From Cytophagales bacterium (GTDB taxonomy: Bacteria > Bacteroidota > Bacteroidia > Cytophagales > 172606-1): 34,429 nucleotides of DNA. Positions 1-8,105 of this stretch are shown piece after piece (position 1 is the first letter of the stretch; each line of letters opens with the position of its first letter). The notes below the pieces were generated by a model that saw only the letters and a program-made list of their open reading frames with translations, searched no databases and was not told where the DNA came from. The stretch covers positions 1 through 34,429 of the forward strand of contig JAUJNL010000072.1 in assembly GCA_030448185.1 (NCBI GenBank), given 5' to 3'. The position numbers and the translations under genes are program-made.

Positions 1-147
1 GGTCTACAATAAGCTACTGTAAGGCCTTTGAGCGGATTGCAAATCCGCCATTTCCTAGGTTCGGCATTGCCAATGCCGAACCACCATCGGGTTGGTCCGC
101 ATTGGCAATGCCGACACCCAGTGAGTTCGGATTACAAATCCGATTTA
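1..147. repeat. Mosaic palindromic repeat, left copy (L)
   Basis: A run of short palindromes: CGGATTGCAAATCCG near 34, CGGCATTGCCAATGCCG near 62, a GCATTGGCAATGC unit near 98 and CGGATTACAAATCCG near 127. Read on the opposite strand, the whole block matches 5696-6002 with the same unit order, including the outer end (GGTCTACAATAAGC here, complement at 5989-6002). The right copy is about twice as long because it has extra inserted units. This copy touches the window edge, so its outer end may be cut. No ORF in it looks coding. Confidence 0.85.
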
Positions 148-388
148 TCTCCTCCCCTCAAGTAGTAATTAGCCATTGGCTGCACCACCTCCCTCTTCAC
201 TATTTTTACTTTATCTGTGTATAAAATCACATTAAGATTAGGATGGGAGCCTTCTGTTTATTTTCCTGTAAAGGGGGCGCATGTCTTAAGAAGATTAACT
301 ATTATTGAGAATAGTGGGTTCAGTTACCCATTTCGTTACTCCTTTCATCCTGTAATTCCAGGTTCAAACAGTTTCCCGTTCAAACTCT

Positions 389-1669
389 ATGAAGAGAACC
401 CACTTACTATTGCTTACTTTATTCCTCTCGCTTCCCGTCTGGTCTCAGCAAACATTCCTTCACTGCGGCAGTTTAATCGACGGCGTTCAGAATCAACCCC
501 TTTCGCAGGTAACCCTTGTGGTACAGGGAAGTAAAATTGTCCGGATTGACAAAGGCTATACTAACCCCGGGGCGGGTGATAAAGTAATCGACCTCAAAAA
601 TAAAACCGTGATGCCCGGCTTCATGGACATGCACGTGCACCTGGAAGGCGAAACCAGCCGGGGCGGCGCCATTAACCGGTTTATTCAGAACCCCGCTGAC
701 CTGGCCCTGGAAGGGGCCAAACATGCCCGGACTACCCTGCTGGCTGGCTTTACGACCGTACGTGACCTGGGCGGTACCGGTGCCAATGTAGCTCTGCGCA
801 ATGCGGTGAACAAAGGCTGGGTAGTAGGCCCCCGTATTTTTACCGCCGGAAAATCCATTGCCACGACTGGTGGCCATGCCGACCCGACCAACGGATTCCG
901 GAAGGATCTGATGGGAGATCCGGGACCGGCTGAAGGCGTAGCCAATGGGCCCGACCAATGTCGGCAAGCGGTGCGGCAACGGTACAAGGACGGCTCTGAT
1001 CTGATTAAAATTACGGCTACGGGTGGGGTGCTGAGCCTGGCAAAAGACGGTTCGGGGCCGCAGTTTACGGAAGAAGAGTTACGGGCCATCATGGAAACTG
1101 CTAAGGATTACGGTTTTAAGGTGGCAGCCCATGCCCACGGAGTCGAAGGGATGAAGCGGGCCGTACGGGCCGGAATCACTTCCATTGAACATGGCACGTA
1201 TATGGACGATGAGACGATGGCTTTGATGAAGAAAAACGGAACCTTCTACGTGCCTACCATCACTGCGGGAAGAACGGTGGCTGATTCGGCCAAAATTCCC
1301 GGGTACTATGCGCCGGTAGTGGTTCCCAAAGCCCTGGCCGTAGGACCCAAGATTCAAGGCACTTTTGCCAAAGCCTATAAGGCCGGCGTAAAAATCGCTT
1401 TTGGTACCGATGCCGGCGTGTTTGTACACGGCAACAATGCCGCCGAGTTTGAATACATGGTTGAAGCCGGCATGCCTCCAATGGAAGCCATTAAATCGGC
1501 TACGGTGGTGGCGGCGGAACTCGTCGGGATGAAAGACCAACTCGGTACCCTGGAAGCCGGCAAACTGGCTGATATTGTAGCGGTAAACGAAAATCCGCTT
1601 CAGAATATTAAAACCCTGCGGAAGGTCACTTTCGTGATGAAGGATGGCGTGGTTTATAAGAGTGAATAG
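389..1669 (+). CDS. Exported imidazolonepropionase/prolidase-like amidohydrolase
   Basis: A metal-dependent amidohydrolase of the family that hydrolyses Xaa-Pro type dipeptides or related cyclic amides; the substrate cannot be read from sequence. The first 19 residues (MKRTHLLLLTLFLSLPVWS) form a signal peptide, so it is probably periplasmic. A short beta-sandwich segment precedes the barrel. The metal and active-site set is complete: H82 and H84 in MHVH, K207 in DLIKITATGG (the lysine usually carboxylated in this family), H248/H250, H268 in IEHG, and D341 in FGTDAG. The length of 426 aa is normal. The ATG is the only start that gives the signal peptide. The AraC gene begins 15 nt downstream, so the two are probably co-transcribed. 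No defect seen. Confidence 0.9.
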   Translation: MKRTHLLLLTLFLSLPVWSQQTFLHCGSLIDGVQNQPLSQVTLVVQGSKIVRIDKGYTNPGAGDKVIDLKNKTVMPGFMDMHVHLEGETSRGGAINRFIQNPADLALEGAKHARTTLLAGFTTVRDLGGTGANVALRNAVNKGWVVGPRIFTAGKSIATTGGHADPTNGFRKDLMGDPGPAEGVANGPDQCRQAVRQRYKDGSDLIKITATGGVLSLAKDGSGPQFTEEELRAIMETAKDYGFKVAAHAHGVEGMKRAVRAGITSIEHGTYMDDETMALMKKNGTFYVPTITAGRTVADSAKIPGYYAPVVVPKALAVGPKIQGTFAKAYKAGVKIAFGTDAGVFVHGNNAAEFEYMVEAGMPPMEAIKSATVVAAELVGMKDQLGTLEAGKLADIVAVNENPLQNIKTLRKVTFVMKDGVVYKSE

Positions 1670-1684
1670 TAAACAGACTGTTTC

Positions 1685-2665
1685 ATGATTTCCCCAGTGC
1701 CTGACTACCCGTTTTATGAACCAGCCCTGCTGCCCGACAAATTCCCGGACGGTGAGCTGGTGGAAGAGGCTTTTGTGCAGGAACTTCCCTACGGCACCCT
1801 GAATGGGAGCTACTCCTATTTTGATGGAATTCATATTTGTTCGACCAGGCACCAGTACCACGGCCATTTCTTGTTTGAGAAGAAAAATGATCTCAACGTC
1901 GTCAGCCTGGAATTTAATCTGAAGGGTAGTTACACGATCCACCATGCCGGGAACGTGTACCGGGTACATAGTGGCATGCACAATATCATTTACACGCCGG
2001 GCGTGCATAATACCTTCCAAAATGCGGCGCTGCAGGCCGAATCCTTTAAAGTGCTCTTTGCTCCGGAAGTATTCCTGCGGATGGTGGAGGACAGCAATGA
2101 TACCCTCCAAAGATTTGCCGACCGGATGCTGACCGGACAACCCGTGGTGATTGGGCAACCCTCTCTGCCCTTGAACCCCGATCTGCAAAGGATAATTACC
2201 GAAATGCAGCAGTGCCGTTTCACGGGTGGTCTAAAGAAATTATTTCTGCTTTCGAAAAGCATCGAAATGCTGGTGCTGCAGGCCGAAGCCTACCATAAGG
2301 TCAGCCAATCAGACGGGAACCAATCCAAGGGGATATACTGCAAAAGGAAGGACGATCAGGAAAAAATCCGATTTGCCCGGGAGTATCTGACCCGTCACGC
2401 CGATTCTCCCCCCAGTCTGTCGGAACTTGCCCGGATTGTAGGGCTCAACGAGTACAAATTGAAACGGGGCTTCAAAGAAATATTCCAGACCACGGTGTTC
2501 GGCTACCTGGCTGATTTCCGGCTGGACGCTGCCCGGCGTGCACTGCTGGAAGGGGAGAAAACAATCAGTGAAATTGCTTTTGCACTAGGATACTCCTCGC
2601 CGCAGCATTTCAGCCATGCTTTTAAGAAAAAGTTTGGTACACCTCCCCGCACGGCCCGGCAGTAG
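1685..2665 (+). CDS. AraC-family transcriptional regulator
   Basis: A DNA-binding regulator of 326 aa. The C-terminal hundred residues hold the double helix-turn-helix of AraC/XylS proteins: the first around LSELARIVGLNEYKLKRGF, the second around ISEIAFALGYSSPQHFSHAF, ending KKKFGTPP. The first ~215 residues form a ligand-sensing cupin-like domain without a clear family name; the overall pattern resembles PchR-type regulators of siderophore genes. It follows the amidohydrolase by 15 nt on the same strand and could regulate it, but no operator was found. The protein looks intact, and the start is the first ATG after the upstream stop. Confidence 0.88.
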   Translation: MISPVPDYPFYEPALLPDKFPDGELVEEAFVQELPYGTLNGSYSYFDGIHICSTRHQYHGHFLFEKKNDLNVVSLEFNLKGSYTIHHAGNVYRVHSGMHNIIYTPGVHNTFQNAALQAESFKVLFAPEVFLRMVEDSNDTLQRFADRMLTGQPVVIGQPSLPLNPDLQRIITEMQQCRFTGGLKKLFLLSKSIEMLVLQAEAYHKVSQSDGNQSKGIYCKRKDDQEKIRFAREYLTRHADSPPSLSELARIVGLNEYKLKRGFKEIFQTTVFGYLADFRLDAARRALLEGEKTISEIAFALGYSSPQHFSHAFKKKFGTPPRTARQ

Positions 2666-2732
2666 CCTTCCTGCTTTACTGCTGATATACGTTTTACTCC
2701 TTTATATATAAGTCTTCCAGTTACTGGGGAAG

Positions 2733-2741
2733 TATATTTGC
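2733..2741 (+). promoter_or_regulatory. Bacteroidota -7 promoter element candidate
   Basis: TATATTTGC matches the Bacteroidota -7 consensus TAnnTTTG followed by C. It lies about 43 nt before the DUF1697 start codon, a sensible leader distance. No convincing TTTG -33 box lies 19-20 nt upstream, so this rests on the -7 match alone. Confidence 0.35.
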
Positions 2742-2783
2742 ATTGAATCTTAACGGATGAATGTCTAACCGAAAGCTTTCTGA

Positions 2784-3320
2784 ATGATCAAATGTATAGC
2801 CTTCCTGCGCGGAATCAATGTAGGTGGACACCGGCTCATTCCCATGGAAACGCTAAGGCAACTCTTCACCTCCATGGGATTCGAAAGAGCGAAAACCTAC
2901 ATTCAGAGTGGTAACGTCATTTTCGAAACGCGGGAAATCGACACAAACCGGCTGGAAAAGGATATTGAAAAACATCTGTTGCAGGCCCTTGGGTACGAGG
3001 TTCCCGTTCTGATCCGGACGGATGCGCAAGTCAGCGAAGTAGTTCGGAATAATCCCTTTGCGGATCGGCTGGCTGAGGAAAAAGCCAAACTGTACGTGGC
3101 CTTTCTGACGAAAGAACCCGGTGACGAGGCTACATCCTCCTTGCTCTCTTTCAACGGCGAGGTGGAAAACTACCGGATTCAAAACCGGGAGGTATATTGT
3201 CTGCTGCACAAGGCCGAAAATGACCGGCGGCGCTATGCCCTGGATTCCCTGGAGAAAATACTCGGTGTTTCGGCTACGTTACGGAACTGGGCTACGGTCA
3301 ACAAGGTGCTGAGCTTGTAG
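2784..3320 (+). CDS. DUF1697 family protein
   Basis: A 178-aa member of DUF1697, a small soluble family of unknown function found in many bacteria. The family hallmark opens the protein (IAFLRGINVGGHRLIPM), followed by a segment around YIQSGNVIF. The length fits the family and no frame damage is visible. A possible -7 promoter box lies about 43 nt upstream. Between box and start the DNA shows a 14-nt imperfect tandem repeat (TGAATCTTAACGGA then TGAATGTCTAACCG, 2744-2771), i.e. twice the 7-nt period seen elsewhere in the window. The next gene on the strand starts 81 nt after its stop. I can infer no specific role. Confidence 0.87.
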   Translation: MIKCIAFLRGINVGGHRLIPMETLRQLFTSMGFERAKTYIQSGNVIFETREIDTNRLEKDIEKHLLQALGYEVPVLIRTDAQVSEVVRNNPFADRLAEEKAKLYVAFLTKEPGDEATSSLLSFNGEVENYRIQNREVYCLLHKAENDRRRYALDSLEKILGVSATLRNWATVNKVLSL

Positions 3321-3401
3321 GCGTAAGATGCTCAGCGTTACGCGCCGACAGCCGCCTAAGCATCCTATCTTTTCATGCTGATTACTTAAAACCACTATAT
3401 T

Positions 3402-3869
3402 ATGATTACTCCAACAAAAGACTTGGTGGCCCGGATTACCATCCGGATTGAAGCCCCTGCTGGTAAGATATGGGACGGGCTGACAAATCCTGACATGATC
3501 AGGCAGTATTTTTTCGGCACGGAAGCCGTATCCGACTGGCAAGTAGGCAGTTCCTTGATTTTCAGGGGCGAATGGGAGGGAAAGCGCTACGAAGACAAAG
3601 GAACCATTTTGCAGTCCCACCCCCCGGTGCTGTTCCAATACAATTACTGGAGTTCAATGTCAGGCACCGAGGATGCGCCGCACAATTACGCTACGGTTAC
3701 CTATCAGTTGGAGTCACAAGACCATGCAACACTCCTGACCATTATCCAAGACAATATTGCCACTGAAGCACAGAAAGAACATTCCGAGCAAAATTGGCTA
3801 TTCGTGCTGAACCAGTTGAAAGAAATGCTGGAGAATAAAGCGGAAGGTAGCACTCAGACTCTTAACTAA
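3402..3869 (+). CDS. SRPBCC / AHSA1-like domain protein
   Basis: A 155-aa START-like (SRPBCC, Aha1/AHSA1 type) single-domain protein. Visible family marks are an N-terminal strand with IEAPAGKIWDGLTNPDMIRQYFFG, a W-rich centre (GEWEGKRYEDKG), and a long C-terminal helix (EQNWLFVLNQLKEMLE). These proteins form a helix-grip cavity for a hydrophobic ligand; the ligand here is unknown. It is intact and of normal length, and sits alone between short intergenic stretches. In Bacteroidota such genes are often next to DUF1697 or YdeI-like genes, as here, but no shared pathway is established. Confidence 0.85.
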   Translation: MITPTKDLVARITIRIEAPAGKIWDGLTNPDMIRQYFFGTEAVSDWQVGSSLIFRGEWEGKRYEDKGTILQSHPPVLFQYNYWSSMSGTEDAPHNYATVTYQLESQDHATLLTIIQDNIATEAQKEHSEQNWLFVLNQLKEMLENKAEGSTQTLN

Positions 3870-4068
3870 TGTGAACTATAGTGAATCTAACCACTTTGTT
3901 AACAATAGAAATATCCGTAGTTAGAGATTTACTTTTCTTTTAAGAGAAGAATGAGGATATAAGTGTGAAAAATAAAAAGCATAATTCCATGTGTGTAAGC
4001 CCGGCAGAAAAGCGGGGTGCGGGTTTGTCAGTAGCGAGGAAGCGTTTTTATGCCTAGACCTTTTTTTG

Positions 4069-4099
4069 TTACTTTTTTGGGGCAATGCCAAAAAAGTAA
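4069..4099. repeat. Inverted repeat, 12-bp arms
   Basis: TTACTTTTTTGG (4069-4080) and CCAAAAAAGTAA (4088-4099) are perfect complements around the 7-nt spacer GGCAATG. A T-run precedes it. Similar 'gttactttttt...aaaaaagtaa' words are common between Bacteroidota genes (from memory, not a search). It could act as a weak terminator for the upstream SRPBCC gene, although it lies 200 nt downstream. Confidence 0.7.
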
Positions 4100-4100
4100 A

Positions 4101-4140
4101 CTCTCTCTTAGAACAATCAACCTCTCCTTAGAACAATCAA
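4101..4140 (+). repeat. 20-bp tandem duplication
   Basis: Two adjacent 20-mers, each ending CTTAGAACAATCAA, differ at only two positions. They directly follow the inverted repeat. It is probably a recent local duplication. Confidence 0.8.
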
Positions 4141-4248
4141 TGAGGAAAATCACAAAGTAGGGAAGATACCATAGAAAGACTCGTGATTTATTGTACAAGT
4201 AGTGAGTAGAAGAACTATATTCCTGAAAAGCAGAGTTTACGGAAACAA

Positions 4249-4832
4249 ATGGAAAAAGTATACGCAAAGAACCGGGAGGAATGGCGGGCCTGGCTAGCCG
4301 ACAACCACGGGCAAGCAAAAGAAATTTGCCTGGTTTATTATAAGAGAGGGACCGGAAAGCCAAGTGTTAATTACGAAGAATCGGTAGAGGAGGCACTTTG
4401 CTACGGCTGGATTGATGGAGTACGCAAGTCCTTGGGTGAGGAAAGTTACGTGATACGCTTTACGCCCCGCCGACCGGATAGTATCTGGTCAAAGGTAAAT
4501 TGCGAAAGGATAGAGGCTGCCATCCAGACCGGTAAAATGACCCCGGAGGGAATGAAGACCGTGGAAGACGCCAAACAAAACGGACAATGGGAGGCAGCCT
4601 ACCGCATGAAGGATAAGCAGGAAATTCCGGAGGATTTCAAGAATGCCCTTATGCAAAATCCGGTGGCCTGGGAACATTTCAACCAATTCAGCAATTCCGT
4701 TCAGTTTACCTTTATCTACCGGATTGCTAATATTAAAGGAGCAGCCTTAAGAGCCGAAAAATCCGGAAGGCCGTGGAGCTTTGCGAAAAAAACATGCAGC
4801 CCTACGGTCCCGACCGCAAACCCCGGTTTTGA
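4249..4832 (+). pseudogene. YdeI/OmpD-associated (bacteriocin-protection-like) protein, frameshifted
   Basis: A YdeI/OmpD-associated family protein, recognisable from VYAKNREEWRAWLADNH, the LVYYKRGTGKPSVNYEE segment, ALCYGWIDG and the RFTPRRPDSIWSKVN block. The reading is broken in an A-run at 4757-4761 (GCCGAAAAATCC). With one more A the protein continues EKIRKAVELCEKNMQPYGPD and stops at TGA 4830-4832, giving about 194 aa, the normal family length. As written, the frame runs on to 4980 through non-homologous DNA and a repeat tract, making a 243-aa chimera. Either the base was lost in the sequence or the gene recently decayed. The loss affects only the last ~25 residues, so the product may keep some function. 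Confidence 0.82.
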
Positions 4833-4942
4833 GTACGAGGGAAGTCAGATGTATGAGGTAGGAAGTAGGAAGCAAGACGTACGTAGCGAATCAGGGATCT
4901 TCCATCGCGTGTCTACATTCTTAATACCCCTTGTGATTATCG

Positions 4943-4974
4943 GCACATTACCAAATCAACCCATCAGCACATCG
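4943..4974. repeat. Degenerate octamer array
   Basis: Four consecutive 8-nt units of form nCAnATnA: GCACATTA, CCAAATCA, then ACCCATCA, GCACATCG, in strict 8-nt phase. It lies in the overrun of the frameshifted YdeI-like gene, directly before the convergent deaminase gene. It is related in style to the 7-nt arrays in the second half of the window. Confidence 0.6.
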
Positions 4975-4976
4975 TC

Positions 4977-5468
4977 CTAATACGGCGTTTTATCCGGATT
5001 TGCTGCCCATTCCCGAAAGGCTTGCTGAGCCTCATCACGCAGCATCTGCACCGATTGCAGCCGCCGGTGTTCCACGGGACGGTCTAATTCCTCGTAGATA
5101 AACTGGTCGTCGAAGCCAATGGCTGCGGCATCTTCTTTGGTATTGGCGTAATACATTTTATCCAGCCTTGCCCAGTAAATGGCTCCCAGACACATGGGGC
5201 AGGGTTCGCAGGAGGTGTAAATTTCGCAGCCTTCCAGATGAAACACGTCCAGCAATTTGGCCGCTTCCCGGATGGCTACCACCTCGGCGTGGGCCGTTGG
5301 GTCACGGGTTTCGAGTACCCGGTTGTAGCCCCGGGCAATAATTTGTCCCTCTTTCACAATGACCGCTCCAAAGGGGCCACCCTTTCCGGTCCGCATATTT
5401 TCCTCTGATAGTCGGATGGCTTCCCGCATAAAAGGGTAGCGACGATCTGACTCAGGTTGTTGCTGCAT
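4977..5468 (-). CDS. guaD: Guanine deaminase-like nucleoside/base deaminase
   Basis: A 163-aa cytidine-deaminase-fold enzyme. The zinc and catalytic set is complete: H60-A-E62 (HAEVVAIR) and C90/C93 in TSCEPCPMCLGAIYWA. The C-terminal part (AAAIGFDDQFIYEELDRP) resembles the Bacillus GuaD type rather than tRNA adenosine deaminase TadA, so guanine to xanthine conversion in purine salvage is the best call. It is cytoplasmic and of normal length. It is convergent with the YdeI-like gene. Just beyond its start codon (from 5492) begins the remnant of an unrelated TonB receptor on the other strand, so its upstream region is probably a rearrangement junction. Another purine deaminase activity cannot be excluded. 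Confidence 0.85.
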   Translation of the reverse strand: MQQQPESDRRYPFMREAIRLSEENMRTGKGGPFGAVIVKEGQIIARGYNRVLETRDPTAHAEVVAIREAAKLLDVFHLEGCEIYTSCEPCPMCLGAIYWARLDKMYYANTKEDAAAIGFDDQFIYEELDRPVEHRRLQSVQMLRDEAQQAFREWAANPDKTPY

Positions 5469-5491
5469 AAACTAAAATTACGGCCAAACGA

Positions 5492-6416
5492 GCAAATTAT
5501 ACCAATGCTGCCTTATACCGAGCTGATTACAGTAATGTAATCGGTACAGCTAAAGTTCAGTATATTAATGCCAATGGTCAGGCTGACAGCACTTCCCAAC
5601 ACCAGTCTATGAGCTCCCTGCTGATTCACGGTATTCAAGGACAAATCGGGTACGATGCGGATCATTATTCTTTCTGGGCTAATTAATTTTTGGGGAGGTT
5701 CTAAATCGGATTACCAATCCGAGCTCACCTGGTGTCCGCATGGCCAATGCGGACCAACCCGATGGTGGCCGATAGTTGTTCGGCATTTAGCTTCGCTGAG
5801 ATAGTTGCCATGCCGAACCGGGGGAAATGGCGGGTGTACGACAAATTGCAGATCAACCATTAAACTTTGTTCGTGTTGTTCCGCATTTAGCTTCGCTGAG
5901 AATAGTTGCAATGCGGAACTGAGAAAAAGGGCATTTTGTCGTACACCCGAAATGGCGGATTTGCAATCCGCTCAAAAGCCTTACATTAGCTTATTGTAGA
6001 CCTTTTTATTTAGCACCACCTCTCATTTATACCTTACTGATCCTTACAGTACCCAGGATACCACTCATGTACGTATTGGCGATATTTCCCGCCATTCGGT
6101 CAGAGTAGGGGCTAATGCCAATTATTTCGATAAACTGAATATTAACCTGCGGGCCAACCTGATCGGGGCCAAGCCAACGGGTAAAAGCACTACCATCAAT
6201 ACCAATCCGTTGAATAAAGTGGATGGCTATTGTATCCTTAACGGGGCGGTATCCTACGAATTCCTGAGAGGCTTAACCGGACAAGTGGTGGTGAATAATA
6301 TTCTCAATGCCGAGTATTATAGTCCAGGGGTGCGCAGTGCGGACGGGAACTACTATGCAGCCCGTATTCCCCAGAATGAAAGAAACACAATGGTGAAGCT
6401 GATCTTCAACTATTGA
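5492..6416 (+). pseudogene. TonB-dependent receptor, C-terminal remnant interrupted by a repeat element
   Basis: Two pieces of one outer-membrane receptor survive. Piece one (5492-5686) reads ANYTNAALYRADYSNVIGTA and on to YDADHYSFWANY, typical beta-barrel strands. Piece two (6027-6416) reads LTDPYSTQDTTHVRIGDISR and on through NILNAEYYSPGVRSADGN to the terminal KLIFNY, which has the C-terminal aromatic residue needed for barrel assembly. Between them lies the palindromic element at 5696-6002. The signal peptide, plug and most of the barrel are missing, cut off at the start of the deaminase gene. It is therefore non-functional. The missing part may lie upstream of position 1, beyond the inverted partner repeat, but this cannot be seen. 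Confidence 0.85.
5696..6002. repeat. MITE-like mosaic palindromic element, right copy (R), inserted in a TonB receptor gene
   Basis: About 307 bp, inverted relative to the copy at 1-147 and sharing its unit order. The ends are loosely inverted (AGGTTCTAAATC at the start, TGTAGACCT at the end). It contains two extra hairpins absent from L. In each, the palindrome is split in its loop by a 19-20 nt insert starting TTTAGCTTCGCTGAGA (about 5786-5804 and 5886-5905). A further pair of arms flanks the second hairpin (GGGTGTACGACAAA near 5833, TTTGTCGTACACCC near 5936). No transposase is encoded, and I could not define a target-site duplication. Confidence 0.82.
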
Positions 6417-6435
6417 TTTACAAAAACTAATAACT

Positions 6436-6468
6436 AAAAAAAGCCTTTCCATTGGAAGGCTTTTTGTT
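6436..6468. terminator. Bidirectional terminator between convergent genes
   Basis: A stem AAGCCTTTCC / GGAAGGCTT with an ATT loop, preceded by seven A and followed by five T, so it can end transcription from either side. It lies between the 3' ends of the TonB remnant (plus) and the glycosyltransferase (minus). Confidence 0.85.
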
Positions 6469-6513
6469 TTAGGCAAGAGAAAACCTAAGCAGGTTGGGGA
6501 GTCCGAATCCTTT

Positions 6514-7842
6514 TTAGGAAGCCACTCCTGGAAATGTCATCATTTCATTTTCTTCCTTTAGTATCCAGTTTACGTATTTTTCGCATAGGGCAAGCGTGTT
6601 ATATTGGTTGAGTTCTTCACGCAACTGCCCTACCTGTTGGGTATACATACGATTGGTGAGTACCTCCTTTACCCCATTCTCAATCTGTTCGGGACTTCGT
6701 TGATCGGTTATCCGCTTCACGCCGAGTCTACCGTACCCGAGACGAGCCTAAATATCATTTTTCCCTGCGTGGATACCGGCTGCCACCATCGGTACATTGT
6801 GGCTGATGCTCAGCATGACACTACCATACCCGCCGCAGGTAACAAACACGTCCGTATAGGGCATGATATAGTTATAATCCACAAAGTCTTCAATAATGAT
6901 ATTCTCCTGCGGGTACCGTTTGCGGAGGGTTTCCGTATGGAGGTTGCCCGTAGCTACAATCACCAGGAAGGGAGAGTCTTTAAAGGCTTCTATGGTTGGA
7001 ATCATTAGTTTTTCGGGGTCCTTATTGTCCACGGTTCCCTGCGAAACTAAAATTACCTTATCGTACCGTTCCAGCTTTTCGAAATGGGTAAAAGGCCGGG
7101 GCTGGGAAGTGCTATGCGGTAACAGTTTGCCGATAAAACGGACATTTTCACTCAGATCACTCCGGAAATACTCGAAACCGGGAGAGCCGATCTGCAGGTA
7201 TAAATCGGACTTCTTGACGGCCACATCAAATATATTCATGTTGACCGGCTTCAGACCGTAAGCGGTAAGAATGCGGTTGTATTCAACGGTGCTGTTCTTG
7301 AAAATTACATTCTTCGACATAAACCGCATGATGGCCTGATGGGCTCTGCCGAAGAATCCTTTTTTGGGCGTCAGGCCCAAACCACTCGGATATAGATCCT
7401 TAGAAGTTTCCATTAAAGGCATTACCCCGATGGAAATGACGGGCTTACCGAGTTTTTCTTTAACCAGCTGACCCGCCGTTAAGCCCGGATCGATTATGAG
7501 CAGGTCAAAGGGAAACACGTCATGAATCTGGCGGATGTCTTCAAAGTACTTTTCGGCGGCCTTTACGAAGACATGTTTAATATCGAACTTAATTTTACCA
7601 ACCGCACTGTTAACCGTTGACCGTTCCGGAAACACCTCATTCAGGTTGTCCTGGTTCACTTCCAGAGCATTAATGAAAGGATAAAAAGGAATACCCAGTT
7701 GTTGCACCTTAGGTTTGTAAGTCCGGCCGGTATACCAGCGGACATCGAATCCCTGGTTTTTCAGATGAACGGCAATACTGGTGAGCGGATTGAAATGCCC
7801 ATCAAACGGAACCGTAGCGATCAGGATTTTTCTGGCGTTCAT
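6514..7842 (-). pseudogene. GT1 (UGT/MGT-type) glycosyltransferase with internal TAG
   Basis: A GT-B fold glycosyltransferase of about 441 aa. The N-terminal domain opens ILIATVPFDGHFNPLTSIA, typical of UGT/macrolide glycosyltransferases. The C-terminal donor-binding domain shows LVSQGTVDNKDPEKL and FVTCGGYGSVMLSISHNVPM. At 6748-6750 codon 365 is TAG, between GIHAGKND-I and ARLGYGRLGV. The same frame then continues open for 76 codons with family-like sequence (SPEQIENGVKEVL). The protein is therefore a full-length gene with one nonsense codon, not two genes. A truncated product would lose the last helices of the donor domain. The acceptor is unknown. Confidence 0.83.
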
Positions 7843-7880
7843 GGTAATCTGATTGATAAAGGTTGAGTGGTTTGTTGAGC

Positions 7881-7888
7881 CAAAATTA
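7881..7888 (-). promoter_or_regulatory. -7 promoter element candidate for the GT1 gene
   Basis: On the minus strand this reads TAATTTTG, an exact match to TAnnTTTG, 39 nt before the glycosyltransferase ATG. No clear -33 TTTG is seen 19 nt upstream. Confidence 0.35.
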
Positions 7889-8105
7889 GCCTGACGGTCT
7901 ACCGGATGATTGTATAAAGCCGACTATTTGGAACCAAAGCAACCCTGAACGCAATCAGTATATGAGCCGGATGTTGCTGTAACACCATCCTCGATAGAAT
8001 GGTAAAAAAAAGCTTGAATGGGAGAATTTGGATGTAGCGAGGGGAAGCAATGAACCTTTGCTTAAAAATGGAAAACCGGTCCCGGTTAGGACTTTTTTTA
8101 CGCGG

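Larger units (their letters stand above)
3870..4248. other. Gene-free stretch with repeats
   Basis: There is no credible gene on either strand. The stretch holds an inverted repeat (4069-4099) and a 20-nt tandem duplication (4101-4140), listed separately. The remainder is A/T-rich and unremarkable. Any promoter for the downstream YdeI-like gene should lie in 4140-4248, but I could not identify one with confidence. Confidence 0.6.

Noticed and set aside
217..534. 105-aa plus-strand ORF before and over the amidohydrolase start
   Set aside because: It overlaps the signal-peptide coding region of a clear gene in another frame and has no family-like sequence.
1079..2188. 369-aa minus-strand ORF opposite the amidohydrolase and AraC genes
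   Set aside because: It is antisense to two well-recognised genes and has no domain-like sequence.
5492..6002. Insertion sequence with its own transposase in the TonB receptor remnant
   Set aside because: The inserted DNA is only about 307 bp and contains no transposase-like frame.
8073..8100. AACCGG/CCGGTT hairpin as terminator of the histidine kinase gene
   Set aside because: A 2-nt loop and no following T-run on the minus strand; too weak to call.
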